Of a stretch of DNA of 64,000 nt, positions 35,349 through 44,714 are shown piece by piece. The position numbers and the translations under genes are program-made. The notes under the pieces are model-generated. The model saw only the letters and a program-made list of their open reading frames with translations, made no database searches and was not told the DNA's origin. The first letter of the stretch is position 1. Each line of letters starts with the position of its first letter. Origin of the DNA: Pseudomonas vancouverensis (GTDB lineage: Bacteria; Pseudomonadota; Gammaproteobacteria; Pseudomonadales; Pseudomonadaceae); contig NZ_RRZK01000012.1 of NCBI RefSeq assembly GCF_004348895.1, positions 1 to 64,000 of the forward strand, in the 5' to 3' direction.

Positions 35349-38300
35349 ACCTCTCCGGACCTTTCATCAAGCGCCCGGTCGCCACCATGCTGCTGAGCCT
35401 GGCCATCATGCTGCTGGGCGGGGTGAGCTTCGGCTTGCTGCCGGTTTCGCCGTTGCCGCAAATGGACTTCCCGGTGATCGTGGTGCAGGCCAGCCTGCCC
35501 GGCGCGAGCCCCGAGGTCATGGCCTCGACCGTGGCAACGCCGCTGGAACGCTCCTTCGGTGCCATCGCCGGGGTCAACACCATGAGCAGCCGCTCCAGCC
35601 AGGGCTCGACCCGGGTGATCCTGCAATTCGACCTGGACCGCGACATCAACGGCGCGGCGCGGGAAGTGCAGGCCGCCATCAACGCCTCGCGCAACCTGCT
35701 GCCCAGCGGCATGCGCAGCATGCCCACCTACAAGAAGGTCAACCCGTCCCAGGCGCCGATCATGGTGCTGTCGCTGACCTCCGACGTGCTGGAAAAGGGC
35801 CAGCTCTATGACCTGGCCTCGACCATCCTGTCCCAGAGCCTGTCGCAGGTGCAGGGCGTCGGTGAGGTGCAGATTGGCGGCAGTTCCTTGCCCGCAGTAC
35901 GCATCGAACTTGAACCGCAGTCATTGAACCAGTACGGCGTGGCCCTGGACGATGTGCGCAATACCATTGCCAACGCCAACGTGCGTCGGCCCAAGGGCTC
36001 GGTCGAGGACGATCAGCGTTTGTGGCAGGTCCAGGCCAACGACCAACTGGAAAAGGCCAAGGACTACGAATCGCTGATCATCCACTACAACAACGGCGCG
36101 GCCCTGCGTCTGAAGGACGTGGCCAAGGTCAGCGACGGTGTCGAGGACCGCTACAACAGCGGCTTCTTCAACGATGACGCGGCGGTGCTGCTGGTGATCA
36201 ACCGTCAGGCCGGTGCCAACATCATCGAGACGGTCAACGAGATCAAGGCACAGCTGCCGGCGTTGCAGGCGGTGCTGCCGGCCAGCGTCAAGCTGAATCT
36301 GGCCATGGACCGTTCGCCAGTGATCAAGGCGACCTTGCACGAAGCTGAAATGACTCTGTTGATCGCCGTGGCGCTGGTGATTCTGGTGGTGTTCCTGTTT
36401 CTCGGCAATTTCCGCGCCTCGCTGATTCCGACGCTGGCGGTGCCGGTGTCGCTGGTCGGCACTTTTGCAGTGATGTACCTCTACGGCTTCTCGCTGAACA
36501 ACCTGTCGCTGATGGCGTTGATCCTCGCCACCGGGCTGGTGGTCGACGATGCCATCGTCGTGCTGGAAAACATCTCCCGGCATATCGACGAGGGTGTGCC
36601 ACCGATGAAGGCGGCGTACCTGGGGGCCAAGGAGGTCGGTTTCACCTTGCTGTCGATGAACGTCTCGCTGGTGGCGGTATTCCTGTCGATCCTGTTCATG
36701 GGCGGCATCATCGAAAGCCTGTTCCGCGAGTTTTCCATCACCCTGGCGGCGGCCATCGTGGTCTCGCTGGTGGTGTCCCTGACCTTGACGCCGATGCTCT
36801 GCGCCCGCTGGCTGAAGCCGCATACCCCGGGGCGGGAGAACCGGCTGCAACGCTGGAGCCGGCGGACCAACGACTGGATGGTCGGCAAATACGCCACCAG
36901 CCTCGACTGGGTGCTGCGTCACAAACGCCTGACCTTGCTCAGCCTTTTCGTGACAATTGGCGTTAACGTTGCATTGTATGTTGTTGTTCCTAAAACATTT
37001 ATGCCTCAGCAGGATACTGGCCAGCTGATCGGTTTCGTGCGCGGCGACGACGGTCTGTCCTTCAGTGTGATGCAGCCGAAAATGGAAACCTTCCGCCGCG
37101 CCGTCCTGAAGGACGAGGCGGTGGAGAGTGTGGCCGGGTTCATTGGTGGCAACAACGGCACCAACAACGCCTTCATGCTGGTGCGCCTGAAACCGATCAA
37201 GGAGCGCAATCTGTCCGCGCAAAAAGTCATCGAACGCCTGCGCAAGGAAATGCCCAAGGTGCCCGGCGCGCAACTGATGCTGATGGCCGACCAGGACCTG
37301 CAATTCGGCGGCGGACGCGAGCAGACCACCTCGCAATACTCGTACATTCTGCAAAGCGGCGATCTGGGGGCGTTGCGTGAGTGGTATCCGAAAGTCGTGA
37401 CGGCCCTCAGGGCGTTGCCGGAGTTGACGGCCATCGATGCCCGCGAAGGCCGGGGTGCGCAGCAAGTGACGCTGATTGTCGACCGCGATCAGGCCAAACG
37501 CCTGGGTGTCGACATGGACATGGTCACGGCGGTGCTGAACAACGCCTACAGCCAGCGGCAGATTTCGACCATCTACGACAGCCTCAATCAGTATCAGGTG
37601 GTCATGGAGGTCAATCCGAAATACGCCCAGGACCCGATCACCCTTAAGCAAGTGCAGGTGATCACCGCCGACGGTGCGCGTATTCCGCTATCGACCATCG
37701 CCCATTACGAAAACAGCCTGGAAGACGACCGGGTCAGTCACGAAGGCCAGTTCGCCTCGGAAAGCATTTCCTTCGACATGGCCGAAGGTGTGACCGTGGA
37801 GCAGGGCACGGCTGCCATCGAGCGGGCGATTGCCAAGGTAGGCCTGCCGGAAGACGTGATCGTCAAAGTGGCGGGGACCGCCGATGCCTTCGCCGCGACC
37901 CAGAAAAGCCAGCCGTTCATGATTCTCGGCGCCTTGGTGGCGGTGTATCTGGTGCTGGGTGTGCTGTACGAAAGCTACATCCACCCGTTGACGATTCTGT
38001 CCACGCTGCCCTCGGCCGGGGTCGGCGCGTTGCTGTCGATCTATGCATTGGGCGGTGAATTCAGCCTGATTTCGCTGCTGGGCCTGTTTCTGCTGATTGG
38101 CGTGGTGAAGAAAAACGCCATCCTGATGATCGACCTCGCGCTGCAACTGGAGCGCCATCAAGGCATGGCGCCGCTGGAGTCGATCCGCAGTGCCTGCCTG
38201 CAACGATTGCGTCCGATTCTGATGACCACCCTGGCGGCGATCCTCGGTGCACTGCCGTTGCTGCTCAGCCGCGCCGAAGGTGCGGAAATGCGCCAGCCGC

Positions 38301-38452
38301 TAGGCCTGACCATCATTGGCGGGTTGATCTTCAGCCAGGTGCTGACCCTTTACACGACCCCTGTGGTTTACCTCTATCTCGACAAGCTGCGCCATCGCTT
38401 CAACAAATGGCGTGGGGTGCGTACCGATGCTGCTCTGGAAACTCCGCTATGA
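35345..38452 (+). CDS. muxC: RND multidrug efflux pump subunit MuxC/MdtC
   Basis: A 1035-residue RND transporter, paralogous to the preceding gene (shared start pattern MNLS-x-x-F-I-x-R-P-V-A-T). TM4 aspartates are present in [15 protein letters not shown], and the [16 protein letters not shown] helix is intact. The start overlaps the muxB stop, and its own stop overlaps the opmB ATG. Codons for about residues 535-558, at the junction of TM7 and the second periplasmic loop, are strikingly AT-rich compared with the rest of the gene, although the protein sequence there is normal ([12 protein letters not shown]). Confidence 0.95.
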   Translation: MNLSGPFIKRPVATMLLSLAIMLLGGVSFGLLPVSPLPQMDFPVIVVQASLPGASPEVMASTVATPLERSFGAIAGVNTMSSRSSQGSTRVILQFDLDRDINGAAREVQAAINASRNLLPSGMRSMPTYKKVNPSQAPIMVLSLTSDVLEKGQLYDLASTILSQSLSQVQGVGEVQIGGSSLPAVRIELEPQSLNQYGVALDDVRNTIANANVRRPKGSVEDDQRLWQVQANDQLEKAKDYESLIIHYNNGAALRLKDVAKVSDGVEDRYNSGFFNDDAAVLLVINRQAGANIIETVNEIKAQLPALQAVLPASVKLNLAMDRSPVIKATLHEAEMTLLIAVALVILVVFLFLGNFRASLIPTLAVPVSLVGTFAVMYLYGFSLNNLSLMALILATGLVVDDAIVVLENISRHIDEGVPPMKAAYLGAKEVGFTLLSMNVSLVAVFLSILFMGGIIESLFREFSITLAAAIVVSLVVSLTLTPMLCARWLKPHTPGRENRLQRWSRRTNDWMVGKYATSLDWVLRHKRLTLLSLFVTIGVNVALYVVVPKTFMPQQDTGQLIGFVRGDDGLSFSVMQPKMETFRRAVLKDEAVESVAGFIGGNNGTNNAFMLVRLKPIKERNLSAQKVIERLRKEMPKVPGAQLMLMADQDLQFGGGREQTTSQYSYILQSGDLGALREWYPKVVTALRALPELTAIDAREGRGAQQVTLIVDRDQAKRLGVDMDMVTAVLNNAYSQRQISTIYDSLNQYQVVMEVNPKYAQDPITLKQVQVITADGARIPLSTIAHYENSLEDDRVSHEGQFASESISFDMAEGVTVEQGTAAIERAIAKVGLPEDVIVKVAGTADAFAATQKSQPFMILGALVAVYLVLGVLYESYIHPLTILSTLPSAGVGALLSIYALGGEFSLISLLGLFLLIGVVKKNAILMIDLALQLERHQGMAPLESIRSACLQRLRPILMTTLAAILGALPLLLSRAEGAEMRQPLGLTIIGGLIFSQVLTLYTTPVVYLYLDKLRHRFNKWRGVRTDAALETPL

Positions 38453-39930
38453 CTGACCGTTCGCTTTTCAATCTGGCTTTACCGGTGATTTCGGCCCGAG
38501 GCTCGCGGTTGTTGAGCCTGTCGCTGTGCGTGATGATGCTCAGCGCTTGTGCCATCGGCCCGGACTACCAACGCCCGCAAACCGCGGAGCCGGCGCAATA
38601 CAAGGCTGCCGAAGGCTGGCGCCAGGCCAACCCGAGCGATGCGCTGGCCCGTGGTGCCTGGTGGGAGTTGTATGGCGACGCGCAGCTCAATGAGCTGATC
38701 GTCAAACTCAACAGTTCCAACCAGACGGTTGCGCAGTCTGAAGCCCAGTTCCGCCAGGCGCAGGCGCTGGTGCGCAGTGCGCGCGGGGCGTTTTTCCCGA
38801 CTGTCGACCTGAACGTATCGAAAAACCGCTCCAGCCAGGGCACCGGTAGCAGCAGTTCCAGCCTGAGCAGTTCGTCCAGCGGCATTCGCGACACCTATTC
38901 CGCCCAGGTTGGCGTCAGTTGGGAAGCGGACATCTGGGGCAAGCTGCGCCGGGGCCTGGAGGCTGACACCGCCAACGCTCAAGCGAGCTTTGCCGATCTG
39001 GCGGCGATGCGCCTGAGCCAGCAGTCGGAGCTGGTGCAGAACTACCTGCAACTGCGTGTCATCGATCAACAGAAACGTTTGCTCCAGGACACGGTCGAGG
39101 CCTATCAGCGCTCGCTGAAAATGACTGAAAACCAGTACCGCGCCGGTGTCTCCGGCAAGGACGCCGTGGCCCAGGCCCAGACCCAGCTTAAAAGCACTGA
39201 AGCGGACATGGTCGACCTGATCTGGCAGCGTGCGCAGTTCGAGAACGCCATTGCGGTGCTGATCGGCCTGCCACCCGCAGAATTCAACCTGGCGGAAACC
39301 AGAGACATTCCACAATTGCCGCAAGTCCCCTCGGCGTTGCCTTCGCAATTGCTCGAACGACGCCCGGACATCGCATCCGCCGAGCGCTCGGTGATGGCCG
39401 CCAATGCCAATATCGGTGTGGCCAAGGCGGCGTACTACCCGGACCTGACGCTGAACATGAACGGTGGCTACAGCAGCAGTACCTTTTCCAACTGGATCAG
39501 CCTGCCCAACCGTTTCTGGTCGGTGGGCCCGCAACTGGCCACGACCCTGTTCGACGGTGGCCAGCGCTCCGCCGAAGTAGACCGCAGTGAAGCGGCTTAT
39601 GACGAGACCGTCGCCAAGTATCGCCAGACCGTACTCGACGGTTTCCGCGAGGTGGAAAACTACCTGGTGCAACTCAAGGTCCTGCAGGACGAAGCAGTGG
39701 TGCGCCAGCAGGCACTGGATGCGGCCCGTGAGTCGTTGCGCCTGACCCAGAACCAGTACAAGGCCGGGTTGATCGCCTATATCGACGTGGTGGTGACCCA
39801 GGCGGCAGCGCTGAACAACGAGCGCAGCAACCTCGATCTGCTGCAAAGCCGCCTGATTGCAAGTGTGCAATTAATTGCGGCGTTGGGCGGCGGCTGGGAC
39901 GGTCAATTGCAGGTGAGTGATAATCAGTAA
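38449..39930 (+). CDS. opmB: OpmB-type outer-membrane efflux lipoprotein
   Basis: A 493-residue outer-membrane factor of the OprM/NodT family. The signal peptide ends in the lipobox LSAC (about residues 30-33), so the mature protein is acylated. Two OEP repeats follow (YQRPQTAEPAQYKAAEGWR; ANANIGVAKAAYYPDLTLN; NQYKAGLIAYIDVV). ATG 38449 overlaps the muxC stop; the longer frame from 38407 would only overlap muxC. It provides the exit duct for MuxABC. Confidence 0.93.
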   Translation: MTDRSLFNLALPVISARGSRLLSLSLCVMMLSACAIGPDYQRPQTAEPAQYKAAEGWRQANPSDALARGAWWELYGDAQLNELIVKLNSSNQTVAQSEAQFRQAQALVRSARGAFFPTVDLNVSKNRSSQGTGSSSSSLSSSSSGIRDTYSAQVGVSWEADIWGKLRRGLEADTANAQASFADLAAMRLSQQSELVQNYLQLRVIDQQKRLLQDTVEAYQRSLKMTENQYRAGVSGKDAVAQAQTQLKSTEADMVDLIWQRAQFENAIAVLIGLPPAEFNLAETRDIPQLPQVPSALPSQLLERRPDIASAERSVMAANANIGVAKAAYYPDLTLNMNGGYSSSTFSNWISLPNRFWSVGPQLATTLFDGGQRSAEVDRSEAAYDETVAKYRQTVLDGFREVENYLVQLKVLQDEAVVRQQALDAARESLRLTQNQYKAGLIAYIDVVVTQAAALNNERSNLDLLQSRLIASVQLIAALGGGWDGQLQVSDNQ

Positions 39931-39972
39931 CACATTTGTAATAGAGCACTGACAACAACGTAAAGGCTTTGG

Positions 39973-39999
39973 ACCGGGGCTTCAGGGAGTAACCCCGGT
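39973..39999. other. Hairpin downstream of opmB
   Basis: ACCGGGG (39973-39979) pairs with CCCCGGT (39993-39999) across a 13-nt loop. No T-run follows on the plus strand (TAAAGTAAAACC), so it is a weak candidate for the end of the mux operon transcript. The remaining bases to 40145 hold no gene. Confidence 0.35.
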
Positions 40000-40145
40000 T
40001 AAAGTAAAACCTTAAAACAAGCGTTTCATCGGACTAGTGGCCTTCTGCTCATTTGTGAGTGGCGTTCTCATTTGGAATCAGTACAATCGCCGCATTTGCA
40101 CCCCCGAGAATGGAAGCGGTACGGGGGTGATGACGAGACGTTTGC

Positions 40146-42263
40146 ATGCTTACCGGTAGCTATTCCCCCACGCTGGTTATCATTTCCCTCTGTGTAGCGA
40201 TACTCGCGTCCTACACGGCACTCGACCTCACCGGTCGCATCGCGACGGCCAAAGGCCGAGCCGTGCATCTGTGGACCGTCGGTGGTGCCGTGGCCATGGG
40301 GGTCGGGGTGTGGTCGATGCACTTTATCGGCATGCTCGCGTTCAAACTGCCGATCGATCTGGGCTACGACGTCAGCATCACCTTGCTGTCGTTGCTGATC
40401 GGTGTACTTTCCTGCGGTTTTGCCTTGTGGCTGGTCAGCCAGCCTCAACTGCCGATTTGGCAACTGGGTTTCGGTGCACTGGTCATGGGCGCCGGTATCA
40501 GCGCCATGCATTACACCGGCATGGCCGCGATGCGCATGCAACCGGGCATCGATTACGACCCGACATTGTTTGGCACCTCGTTACTGATAGCGGTCGGCGC
40601 CTCGGGTGCGGCACTGTGGATCGCCTTTCATCTGCGCCAGCACACGCCTTATGTCCGCCTGATCCGTGGCGGTGCCGCGGTGATCATGGGCATTGCCATC
40701 GTTGGCATGCATTACACCGGCATGGCGGCGGCGCGATTTGCCGATGGCAGCTTTTGCGGCGCGGCGGCCGATGGCCTGAGTGGCAAGGGCCTGGACAACC
40801 TGGTGCTGATCACCACTTTGGCCGTGCTGAGCATCGCGCTGCTGACCTCCATCCTCGATGCCCGTCTTGAAGCCCGCACGGCAAACCTCGCCCAGTCCCT
40901 GACCGAGGCCAACCGCGAGCTGACCCAACTGGCCCTGCACGACACCCTGACCGGGTTGCCCAACCGCATGCTGCTCGCCGATCGCATCGATCAGGCGATG
41001 TCGCGGGTGGCGGAAGAGGGCGGCTGTTTCGCCTTGATGTTCATCGACCTCGACGGTTTCAAGCCGGTCAACGATGCCTTTGGTCACCATATGGGCGATC
41101 TGTTATTGCGCGAAGTCGCGCTGCGTCTGCGTGAAGACTTGCGCAGCCAGGACACCTTGGCGCGGATTGGCGGCGATGAGTTCGTCCTGCTGGTACAACT
41201 CAACGAACAGATCGACGCCTTGAACCTCGCATCCCGTCAGGTCGGGCTGATTTCGCGATCTTTCCGGGTTGCCGAGCACGAGCTGAGCATTTCCGCCAGC
41301 GTCGGCATCGCGCTGTATCCGGGCAATGGCCAGACCGCCCACGAATTGCTGATGAACGCCGACGCGGCGATGTATCACGCCAAAGGCGCGGGAAAAAACG
41401 GCTACAGCTTCTTCGATGCGTCGATGAACAGCAACGCGCGCAAGCAGTTGCAACTGCTGCAAGACCTGCGCAATGCGCTGGAGCACAACGAGTTCAGCCT
41501 GCATTACCAGCCCAAGTTCGACGCCGCAAATGGTCAACCGGTGGGTGCCGAGGCTCTGTTGCGTTGGCAGCATCCGACCCAGGGCATGCTGTTGCCGGAC
41601 AAGTTCATCGAGCTGGCGGAAAAGACCGGGCTGATCATTCCCATCGGTGAATGGGTGCTCAACGAAGCCTGCCGTCAGATGCGCGAATGGTACGTGCTGG
41701 GCTATACCGACTGGCGCATCGCGGTCAATCTGTCGGCCATCCAGTTCTGTCACGCAGGTTTGGTGCAAAGCGTTGCCAAGGCGCTGTCCACCCATCATTT
41801 GCCGGCCAACAGCCTGACCCTGGAAATCACCGAAACCACCGCGATGAGCGATGCCGATGCAAGCATGACGGTGCTGCAGGAGCTGTCGGAAATGGGCGTC
41901 GATCTGTCCATCGACGACTTCGGCACCGGTTATTCGAGCCTGATGTACCTCAAACGCTTGCCGGCCAATGAATTGAAGATCGATCGTGGATTTGTCCGAG
42001 ACCTGGAGCGTGACAGCGATGACGCTGCCATCGTTTCGGCCATTGTTGCACTGGGCCAGGCACTGGGTTTGCGGATTGTCGCCGAGGGTGTGGAAACCGG
42101 TGTGCAGCAGGACTTCCTGACCCAGCTCGGCTGCGATTCGCTGCAGGGTTACCTGCTAGGGCATCCGCTGCCGGCCGACGGTTTCATGGTGGAAATCCAT
42201 CGCGGCGAGCGGCTTGTCAAAGAGTTGCGTAACAGCTCCGCAACCGGCATGGCGGTCTCGTGA
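40146..42263 (+). CDS. mucR: MHYT-GGDEF-EAL c-di-GMP protein (MucR-like)
   Basis: A 705-residue membrane protein. The N-terminal ~245 residues are an MHYT sensor with seven helices and three motif copies (SMHFIGM, AMHYTGMAA, GMHYTGMAA), which are thought to bind copper and sense a diatomic gas. A GGDEF domain follows with the intact active site GGDEF at 342-346, then an EAL domain with EAL at 469-471 and DFGTGYSSL. Both catalytic signatures are intact, so it could make and degrade c-di-GMP. The architecture and length fit MucR (PA1727) of P. aeruginosa, which supplies c-di-GMP for alginate synthesis; orthology is inferred. Confidence 0.92.
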   Translation: MLTGSYSPTLVIISLCVAILASYTALDLTGRIATAKGRAVHLWTVGGAVAMGVGVWSMHFIGMLAFKLPIDLGYDVSITLLSLLIGVLSCGFALWLVSQPQLPIWQLGFGALVMGAGISAMHYTGMAAMRMQPGIDYDPTLFGTSLLIAVGASGAALWIAFHLRQHTPYVRLIRGGAAVIMGIAIVGMHYTGMAAARFADGSFCGAAADGLSGKGLDNLVLITTLAVLSIALLTSILDARLEARTANLAQSLTEANRELTQLALHDTLTGLPNRMLLADRIDQAMSRVAEEGGCFALMFIDLDGFKPVNDAFGHHMGDLLLREVALRLREDLRSQDTLARIGGDEFVLLVQLNEQIDALNLASRQVGLISRSFRVAEHELSISASVGIALYPGNGQTAHELLMNADAAMYHAKGAGKNGYSFFDASMNSNARKQLQLLQDLRNALEHNEFSLHYQPKFDAANGQPVGAEALLRWQHPTQGMLLPDKFIELAEKTGLIIPIGEWVLNEACRQMREWYVLGYTDWRIAVNLSAIQFCHAGLVQSVAKALSTHHLPANSLTLEITETTAMSDADASMTVLQELSEMGVDLSIDDFGTGYSSLMYLKRLPANELKIDRGFVRDLERDSDDAAIVSAIVALGQALGLRIVAEGVETGVQQDFLTQLGCDSLQGYLLGHPLPADGFMVEIHRGERLVKELRNSSATGMAVS

Positions 42264-42348
42264 CACTTGATCTGAGGCGATGCAAAACCCGTCAATGACG
42301 GTTATTCTTGCCCCCGACCGCAAAGGCTTGGATTGGGGGAAAGCTCGC

Positions 42349-43095
42349 ATGGATAAAGTCATCGTCATCACCGGCGGCAGCCGGGGCATCGGCGCCGCCA
42401 CGGCACTGCTGGCGGCCGAACAGGGATTCCGTATCTGCATCAACTATCAGGCCGATGAGCAAGCCGCACTCGGCGTGCTGGAACAGGTGCGAGCCCTCGG
42501 CGCACAAGCCATCGCCGTGCGCGCCGATGTCAGCATCGAAGACGAAGTGATCGCACTGTTCCATCGCGTTGATACCGAGCTTGGGCGGGTCACAGCGCTG
42601 GTCAACAACGCGGGCACCGTCGGGCACAAGTCCCGGGTCGATGAAATGTCTGAGTTCCGCATTCTCAAGATCATGAAAACCAACGTGCTGGCGCCGATTC
42701 TCTGCGCCAAGCACGCGATCCTGCGCATGTCGCCCAAACATGGCGGGCAGGGCGGCAGCATCGTCAACGTGTCCTCGGTGGCGGCACGCTTGGGTTCGCC
42801 CAACGAATACGTCGACTACGCCGCTTCCAAGGGTGCGCTCGACACCTTCACCATCGGCCTGTCCAAGGAAGTGGCGGGCGAGGGGATTCGGGTCAATGCG
42901 GTGCGCCCGGGCTATATCTACACCGATTTCCATGCACTGAGCGGTGATCCGGATCGGGTCAGCAAGCTGGAGTCGGCCATCCCGATGGCCCGGGGCGGGC
43001 GACCGGATGAGGTGGCTGAGGCGATTGTCTGGCTGCTGTCGGACAAGGCTTCTTATGCGACCGGGACCTTTGTCGATTTGGGTGGTGGGCGTTAA
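42349..43095 (+). CDS. SDR-family oxidoreductase
   Basis: A 248-residue classical short-chain dehydrogenase. The NAD(P)-binding motif TGGSRGIG lies at about 8-15, NNAG at about 85-88, and the catalytic Ser ... YxxxK as NVSSVAA and YVDYAASKGAL. The N-terminal strand is followed by a hydrophilic NYQADE, often seen in NADP-dependent members (FabG-like). ATG 42349 has GGGGA upstream; in-frame starts further upstream lack one. It lies 85 bp after mucR and may be independent. Substrate unknown. Confidence 0.93.
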   Translation: MDKVIVITGGSRGIGAATALLAAEQGFRICINYQADEQAALGVLEQVRALGAQAIAVRADVSIEDEVIALFHRVDTELGRVTALVNNAGTVGHKSRVDEMSEFRILKIMKTNVLAPILCAKHAILRMSPKHGGQGGSIVNVSSVAARLGSPNEYVDYAASKGALDTFTIGLSKEVAGEGIRVNAVRPGYIYTDFHALSGDPDRVSKLESAIPMARGGRPDEVAEAIVWLLSDKASYATGTFVDLGGGR

Positions 43096-43109
43096 GCCCG
43101 GATATTGGC

Positions 43110-43160
43110 ATCGCCATTACCGGGCACTTCTAGGGCAAGCCCGCTCCCGGTATTGGCGAT
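43110..43160. repeat. Long imperfect palindrome between convergent genes
   Basis: ATCGCCATTACCGGG (43110-43124) pairs with CCCGGTATTGGCGAT (43146-43160), with one internal mismatch. The centre contains a decayed REP core (GGCAAGCCCGCTCC). It fills the gap between the SDR gene and the convergent MocR gene and could end both transcripts. Confidence 0.65.
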
Positions 43161-43167
43161 AAAAACC

Positions 43168-44577
43168 CTAGAACGACCGCACAATCCGCCCCAACGTCTC
43201 CATGGCCTTCTCCGATTCCTCGGTCCAGGGGCTGCCGTAATTCAAGCGAATGCAATTCCTGAATCGCTGCCCCGGCGAGAATATCGGCCCCGGTGCGATG
43301 CTGATGCCTTGCGCCAATGCCATCTGGAACAACTTCAAAGAGTCCATCTGCGACGGCAGTTCCAGCCACAGGAAGTAGCCGCCGGCCGGTTGGCTGACCC
43401 GGGTCTGCGCCGGAAAATAGCGGGCGATGGCGGCGAGCATGGCGCTTTGCTGGTCTTCCAGGGCATGGCGCAATTTGCGCAGATGACGGTCGTAGCCACC
43501 GTGTTGCAGGTAATCGGCGATGGCCGCTTGCGCCGGCATCGAGGCGCACAGCGAAGTCATGAGTTTCAGCCGTTCGATTTTCTGCGCAAAACGTCCGGCG
43601 GCCACCCAGCCGATGCGGTAGCCCGGGGCCAGGCTCTTGGCGAACGAACCACAGTGCATCACCAACCCTTCGGTATCGAATGCCTTGGCAGGTTTCGGCG
43701 CTTGCTGACCGTAATACAGCTCGGCGTAGACATCATCTTCAATCAACGGCACCTGATGGCTGCGCAATAACGCGACCAGTTCCTGCTTCTTCGCTTCGGG
43801 CATGGTCGAACCCATCGGGTTCTGGAAGCTGGTCATGCACCAGCACGCCTTGATCGGGTGACGCGCCAGGGTTTGCGCCAACACCCCCAGGTCGATGCCG
43901 TCGCGTGGGTGTACGGGAATCTCCACGGCCTTGAGCTTCAAGCGTTCGAGCACCTGCAGGCAGGCGTAAAACGCCGGGGCTTCAATCGCCACCAGGTCGC
44001 CAGGTTCAGTGACAGCCTGCAGGCACAGGTTCAAGGCTTCCAGCGCGCCGTTGGTGATCAGCAGTTCTTCCATCGGCAGCATCAGCCCGCCGACCATGTA
44101 ACGCAGGGCGATTTGCCGACGCAACTGCGGATTGCCCGGCGAGAGGTCTGTGACGACCATGCGCGGGTCCATCTCGCGAGTGGCGCTGGCCAGTGAACGG
44201 GAAAGGCGTTGCAGTGGAAACAGCTCGGGACTGGGAAAGGCCGAGCCGAACGGCACGGTATTGGGGTCCTTGATCGATTCGAGTACCGAAAACACCAGCT
44301 CGCTGACGTCGACTTCGGTGGAGTCGTTGACCTCGCTGCTGATCTCCGGCTCGCAGAATGCGCTGGGTGTGTGGGCGTTGACGAAGTAGCCCGAGCGGGG
44401 GCGGGCGCGGATCAGACCGCGACGTTCCAGCAGATAGTAGGCCTGGAACACAGTGGACGGGCTGACCCCGTAGGTCTGGCTGGCGTAGCGCACCGACGGC
44501 ACGCGCTGGCCCGGGCCAAGAACGCCGGAGCGGATCAGTTCAGCGATGTCGTCGGCGAATTTTTCGTAGCGTTTCAT
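43168..44577 (-). CDS. MocR-type regulator (GntR HTH fused to PLP aminotransferase fold)
   Basis: A 469-residue protein. A GntR winged HTH occupies about 1-75 (ADDIAELIRSGVLGPGQRVPSVRYAS), followed by a fold-type I aminotransferase domain. The PLP-binding lysine is in HCGSFAKSLAPGYRIGW (about residue 313). ATG 44577 was chosen because the HTH begins there; the longer frame runs through a REP. It lies 137 bp downstream of the ccoG paralogue on the same strand. In P. aeruginosa, as I recall, PA4132 (MpaR) is a MocR protein next to a CcoG-like gene and ccoN4 and drives ccoN4 during cyanide stress. This is the likely counterpart, but here ccoN lies 30 kb away. Confidence 0.9.
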   Translation of the reverse strand: MKRYEKFADDIAELIRSGVLGPGQRVPSVRYASQTYGVSPSTVFQAYYLLERRGLIRARPRSGYFVNAHTPSAFCEPEISSEVNDSTEVDVSELVFSVLESIKDPNTVPFGSAFPSPELFPLQRLSRSLASATREMDPRMVVTDLSPGNPQLRRQIALRYMVGGLMLPMEELLITNGALEALNLCLQAVTEPGDLVAIEAPAFYACLQVLERLKLKAVEIPVHPRDGIDLGVLAQTLARHPIKACWCMTSFQNPMGSTMPEAKKQELVALLRSHQVPLIEDDVYAELYYGQQAPKPAKAFDTEGLVMHCGSFAKSLAPGYRIGWVAAGRFAQKIERLKLMTSLCASMPAQAAIADYLQHGGYDRHLRKLRHALEDQQSAMLAAIARYFPAQTRVSQPAGGYFLWLELPSQMDSLKLFQMALAQGISIAPGPIFSPGQRFRNCIRLNYGSPWTEESEKAMETLGRIVRSF

Positions 44578-44631
44578 CAGAAACCCGCTTGAGGTCAAAC
44601 AGAAAATCCAGGTGGCTTCATCGCGTGCAGA

Positions 44632-44696
44632 TTGCAAACTCGCTCCCCCAGCCATTGCGCCGGCTTTTGTGGGAGCGAGCTTGCTCGCGAATGGCA
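44632..44696. repeat. REP element with decayed partner
   Basis: An intact REP (TGTGGGAGCGAGCTTGCTCG from 44668) is preceded by a decayed inverted copy (AACTCGCTCCCCCA, about 44636-44649). It lies between the ccoG paralogue and the MocR gene. Confidence 0.75.
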
Positions 44697-44714
44697 GCAC
44701 CGCAGTGTAAAGGT

